Below, in pieces: positions 60,671-64,000 of a stretch of 64,000 nucleotides of DNA (its first letter is position 1; each line of letters opens with the position of its first letter). Location of the stretch: positions 13,564,915 through 13,628,914 of the forward strand of contig CM070606.1 in the NCBI GenBank assembly GCA_036346395.1. Direction: 5' to 3'. The DNA comes from Hsuehochloa calcarea (taxonomy: Eukaryota; Streptophyta; Magnoliopsida; Poales; Poaceae). The translations under genes were made by a program, and so were the position numbers. The notes below the pieces were generated by a model. The model did no database searches and had not been told where the DNA came from. It was given only the letters and a program-made list of their open reading frames with translations.

Positions 60671-61349
60671 CAATTGTTTCTTAGCAAGTTTCTTTTTGTT
60701 TTCCGTGAAAATTGGATACTACGTAAAAGCAATACTCTGTGCATTCTCAGGTTTGACAAGCTTAAAGTCTTTGGAACCGAGAGAGAGGCCAGAGCCAAAG
60801 TAATGGAGGAGCACAAGGAGGAGCGTAACCATATTTGTTGCCTAGCGATGACGAACAAGAAGGTCAAAGCGGTTGGGAAGGAGAAAGTCAAGCAACCCAT
60901 GCGGTTGATAAGGAGGAAAGAACCCCGTGTGGTGGGAGAGAAAAAGAGGAAGAAGTCCAAGAACTTAAAGATCATGTTTTGGATAATATTTTGAAGCCTA
61001 ATTCGGATCTCCCACAAGCCCAACTGAAATCAAATTCGGAATCAACTCAGAATCAAATTCGGATTCGGAATCAGCAGGACAGTCCGGAGTAAAAATGTCA
61101 TAACTTTCACAAACGGAGTCCGATTTGGGAGTTCTTGTGCTTGTTGGAAAGATAACTTCAAGACCTATCCAATAGATCCTATCTCAGTTCGAAATTCATC
61201 TTTTGCAAAAGGTTATGGCCGAAACAATATGACGGTTGTAAAATCAGAGTTTCCTTTTTGTTTTAGATTGTGTCCGAATTGGGGTAGGAGTTCTAATTCC
61301 GAAATAGAGTAGAAGTAGGGCCACTTGGCCAGCCATGAGGAGGAGAAGG
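60671..61349 (+). other. Probable U3 part of the next LTR plus coding remnant
   Basis: 60835-61092 is an open, charged frame ending in a Q/N-rich tail; I do not recognise the protein. The LTR that ends at 61709 must start in this stretch, but I could not find its first bases. Confidence 0.35.
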
Positions 61350-61709
61350 AAACTATATATTGAGGGTTAGACCCCCATTGTAACCTCAGACCCGTTTGTG
61401 CATAAGAACAGAAACATAGCTATTGCTTGTTCTTTCGAAATCAGAGTTCATGCGAGGACTTTGAGAGAGGACTAGGCAATCCATTGATTCGTTCTGCAAT
61501 TCAAGGTCAAGCCGTCGTTCCATTGGGAATTGGGTACTTGGCGATCGTCGTACGTGGTCTCGCGACGATCAACTATCCGGTGTGTTTTGGGCGTATTCCG
61601 GAGAGTTGAGGGTTCGTGCATTGGTACGAGTGTTCAGCTAGCGACATCGTCTACTTCATATCAACTATCCACAGTTCCTCATCGAGAAGATCGGGCATCC
61701 CCCGTATCA
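61350..61709 (+). repeat. R/U5 part of a second gypsy-type LTR
   Basis: An ACTATATATTGAGGG TATA-like box near 61350 is followed by about 350 bp ending CCCGTATCA. Two bases later comes a tRNA-Met primer site. Confidence 0.6.
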
Positions 61710-61711
61710 TA

Positions 61712-61724
61712 TGGTATCAGATTC
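61712..61724 (+). other. Primer-binding site of the second gypsy element
   Basis: TGGTATCAGATTC, 11 of 13 bases matching the tRNA-Met complement, two bases after the LTR end. Confidence 0.75.
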
Positions 61725-63048
61725 TAGGTTTACTCAGTGAGAGCTTTTTTACCCTTAATTTAGATTCGTTTTTCTGTCCTATAGTCCATTAAACCGAAAA
61801 TTGCAACACAAAAATTCCAAACTCTAGTTTCAATCTATTATTTCTTGTGAGTTTTGTTAGGTTTTAGTCCATAAGAATTTTTTTGTTTAGTGTTGATCTA
61901 AGTGTTTCCTTTGCGTACCTTGTTCCTTGTTTCCTTCCTACAAAACCAAAAAAAATCCAAAAATCAAATTCGGCCCCTGAATCAATTTTCGTTAAATTGG
62001 AGATCAATTGGTACACTATTTTGTAAATCGGTTGTAACTTTTGCATTCGAACTCCGATTTAAGTGTTCTTTGATTCGTTGGAAAGCTTACAACGAGATCT
62101 CAAACTTTACTATTTTGATCAAATCCAAATTCGGCAGTCTTCTATGTGTGTTCGAGCCTACAAGTTTCTTAAGTATTGCAATTCTTGAGAAGTTTCCCTT
62201 ATATCGTTTCATCTTGTGAGACTAGCTTTTGATATTGTATTAGGGCTGCTCATTGAACATTGTTTATACCTTGCTGAATTGTTGGGATTATGCACTCACG
62301 AGGGTTGGAAAACACTTTCGTCTATTGAGAAAAGAAGAAGAAAAAAAGGCAGCCGCAGAATAGCAAGAGCCACGGCATTGAGAAAAAAAGAGTATAAAAA
62401 ACGGAGAGCAAAAAATATAATTTTTGAGAAAGAAAAGAGAGGAAGAAAAAAAAATCCTTTTGTCGATTGCTACAGTATCATGTATTTTATTGGTTGCTAC
62501 AGTACCAGCCCACCATTATTTCAGATTGTGTAGTCATTTTTTTTTCTTTGAGCAATCTAGTGTCCTACTATTTTCAATTGCAATTGGCTAGCGTCTCTCT
62601 TTGTACTTGGTGCAAAACGAGCTAGATTTATCTCATTTTCATTTTCCTTCTTGCTAGCTCATTACTTTGTTTGCATTGAGTCACATTTGTCTTTGGATGT
62701 GTGTTCATCCTTTTCACTTAAATCTTATGGATCAGCACATAGGCAACAGAATCTAGCTTGGATCATTACTTAGCTTTACAACAATTTGAATATCAGTTTG
62801 CATAGGTTATACACATACCATACCAAGCTCCACCTACACTCGTTCGTGTACTACCTTTGCTCTTGGTTACGCTCATACATTACCGGGTTGAGGTCGTTCG
62901 CTATCACAAGTGTTGTTTTGCAGTCCTTGATTCACTTTGAAACTGTAAGCTTGTCTTGTTTTCATGATAGTGAGCTGCGAGCGTAGAGAGAGCTATTTTG
63001 TTTTACTAATCTGGATATAATCTCGTTTGCTATTTGTGAGTTGTTGCC
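61725..63048 (+). other. Long leader of the second gypsy element
   Basis: AT-rich with an A-rich purine stretch (62325-62455) and short open frames that I do not consider genes. It leads into the Gag start at 63049. Confidence 0.5.
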
Positions 63049-64000
63049 ATGTTAGGTCATCAGGAGGATCTATCGGTTACATGGATGGAGTACACTCGCT
63101 TGCGCAGGATGCTACAAAAGCAACTTCAGGATCGTGATAATGGTGTGTGCGATGAGCTTGGGGCCGTTCGGTATGAATTGAACAATCTCGGGGAGGAGGT
63201 TACGCATCTACGTACGACCATCAACAACAAATTCTTGGAGCTGCACACCATGTTCAACCACCCCGACGTGCATCGTAAGTATTTTGTCACTAAGCTTAAA
63301 TTTACTATCCCTATATTTTCAGGTAGTACAAATGTGGAAGAATACCTCAATTGGGAGCTGGAAATTGATACGCTATTTCGGATGCACAACTATCCCAATG
63401 AGAGGAAGCTCTTACTTGTGTCTAATGGTTTGGCTGATTATACCACACATTGGTGGGAGCGATTTATTCGTAAGCGCATGGAGCGCCATGAATTGCCAAT
63501 TATCACCTGGGAGCAGATGAAACAGCATTTGTATGCACGTTTTGTACCTTACCACTACAAGCGTTCCCTAGTGGAAAAGTTGACAGGGCTACGACAATGT
63601 TTGAAGTCCACTTGTGTGACACAAGAGAAGGCGACCGAGCATGGAATTTTCCCTTCGGTCCTGGCTTCATGTAGTATTGCTCCATTGCTCCACGAAGAGA
63701 TTGTGGTTACTCGTGATTGCTCCGTTGCTGACCCACAATCTTTGGGGGATGCGATGTATCCAAACCCATGTGAGAATGGGAGCCACATAGCCAAATTGAA
63801 TTAGAATGGTAAAGAGAGTGAGCTGTGTGATTTCACCATATGTGAGGTTGATAGCATCTCTATTGAGTGTAAGAGAGATACACCAACAGAAAAGAGGGAA
63901 ATAGATGATAGCCAAAGTGTGGTTATTGCTGAAATTAACAATTTACTCTCTACTTCTAGTGTTGTTTCTCACATTGTGCAGGTCGATATTAAAGAAGAGG
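63049..64000 (+). pseudogene. Gypsy Gag (Retrotrans_gag), internal deletion and in-frame TAG, runs off window
   Basis: ATG at 63049 opens a 251-residue frame to a TAG at 63802-63804. Residues about 20-75 are a coiled-coil-like N-terminus. Residues about 83-185 match the gypsy Gag core (FTIPIFSGSTNVEEYLNWE, YTTHWWERF, WEQMKQHLYARFVPYHY, LVEKLTGLRQ). After that the usual KSVEEY part and CCHC knuckle are missing and an unrelated Cys-containing stretch follows, which suggests a deletion. The same frame stays open after the TAG to the edge of the window (NGKESELCDFTICEVDS...). Whatever pol it has lies outside. Confidence 0.75.

Overview
The window is nuclear DNA of a grass (Poaceae). The evidence is one intron-containing plant gene (a longin-type R-SNARE of the VAMP72 group) and stacked LTR retrotransposons whose primer sites match plant initiator tRNA-Met. 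There are also CACTA, PIF/Harbinger, hAT and LINE remnants of kinds common in rice and its relatives. I cannot name the species. No rRNA or tRNA gene, CRISPR array or bacterial-style operon is visible. Apart from the SNARE gene, essentially everything I can assign is transposon-derived.

1-17.9 kb: three copies of one LTR element with LTRs of about 1.73 kb. It encodes a copia-type Gag with two CCHC knuckles but shows no protease, integrase, reverse transcriptase or RNase H. Copy 1 is on the minus strand and runs off the left edge. Copies 2 and 3 are on the plus strand and share a middle LTR (LTR-internal-LTR-internal). Copies 1 and 2 form a large inverted repeat around the LTR at 5710-7439. 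All copies carry clusters of an 11-bp odd palindrome, CGGTC-S-GACCG (S = C or G). Discordances between copies fall repeatedly on CTG/CAG trinucleotides, so many of the apparent frameshifts may be sequencing errors at CHG-methylated sites.

17.9-38.5 kb: a nest of long Ty3/gypsy-type LTRs in both orientations. Nested in or beside them are an hAT-like element with 17/18-matched terminal inverted repeats, another fragment of the first family, a Harbinger-like transposase gene with its DDE residues present, and a solo LTR with a perfect 5-bp target duplication. The gypsy-type LTRs share two conserved blocks, and one contains several hairpin-forming repeats.

38.5-41.1 kb: the VAMP72-type gene, five exons encoding 245 residues, apparently intact. 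A gypsy-type LTR ends just upstream and a small non-autonomous LTR element (128/125-bp LTRs, perfect GGAAC duplication) lies about 0.5 kb downstream.

43.9-64 kb: another gypsy-type LTR, a copia-like LTR, a decayed LINE ORF2 end, a B3-domain gene fragment, a deleted CACTA element, and a gypsy LTR with primer site. A diverged solo LTR related to the first family sits in that gypsy leader. Last comes the 5' part of a second gypsy element, whose gag reads on past the right edge.
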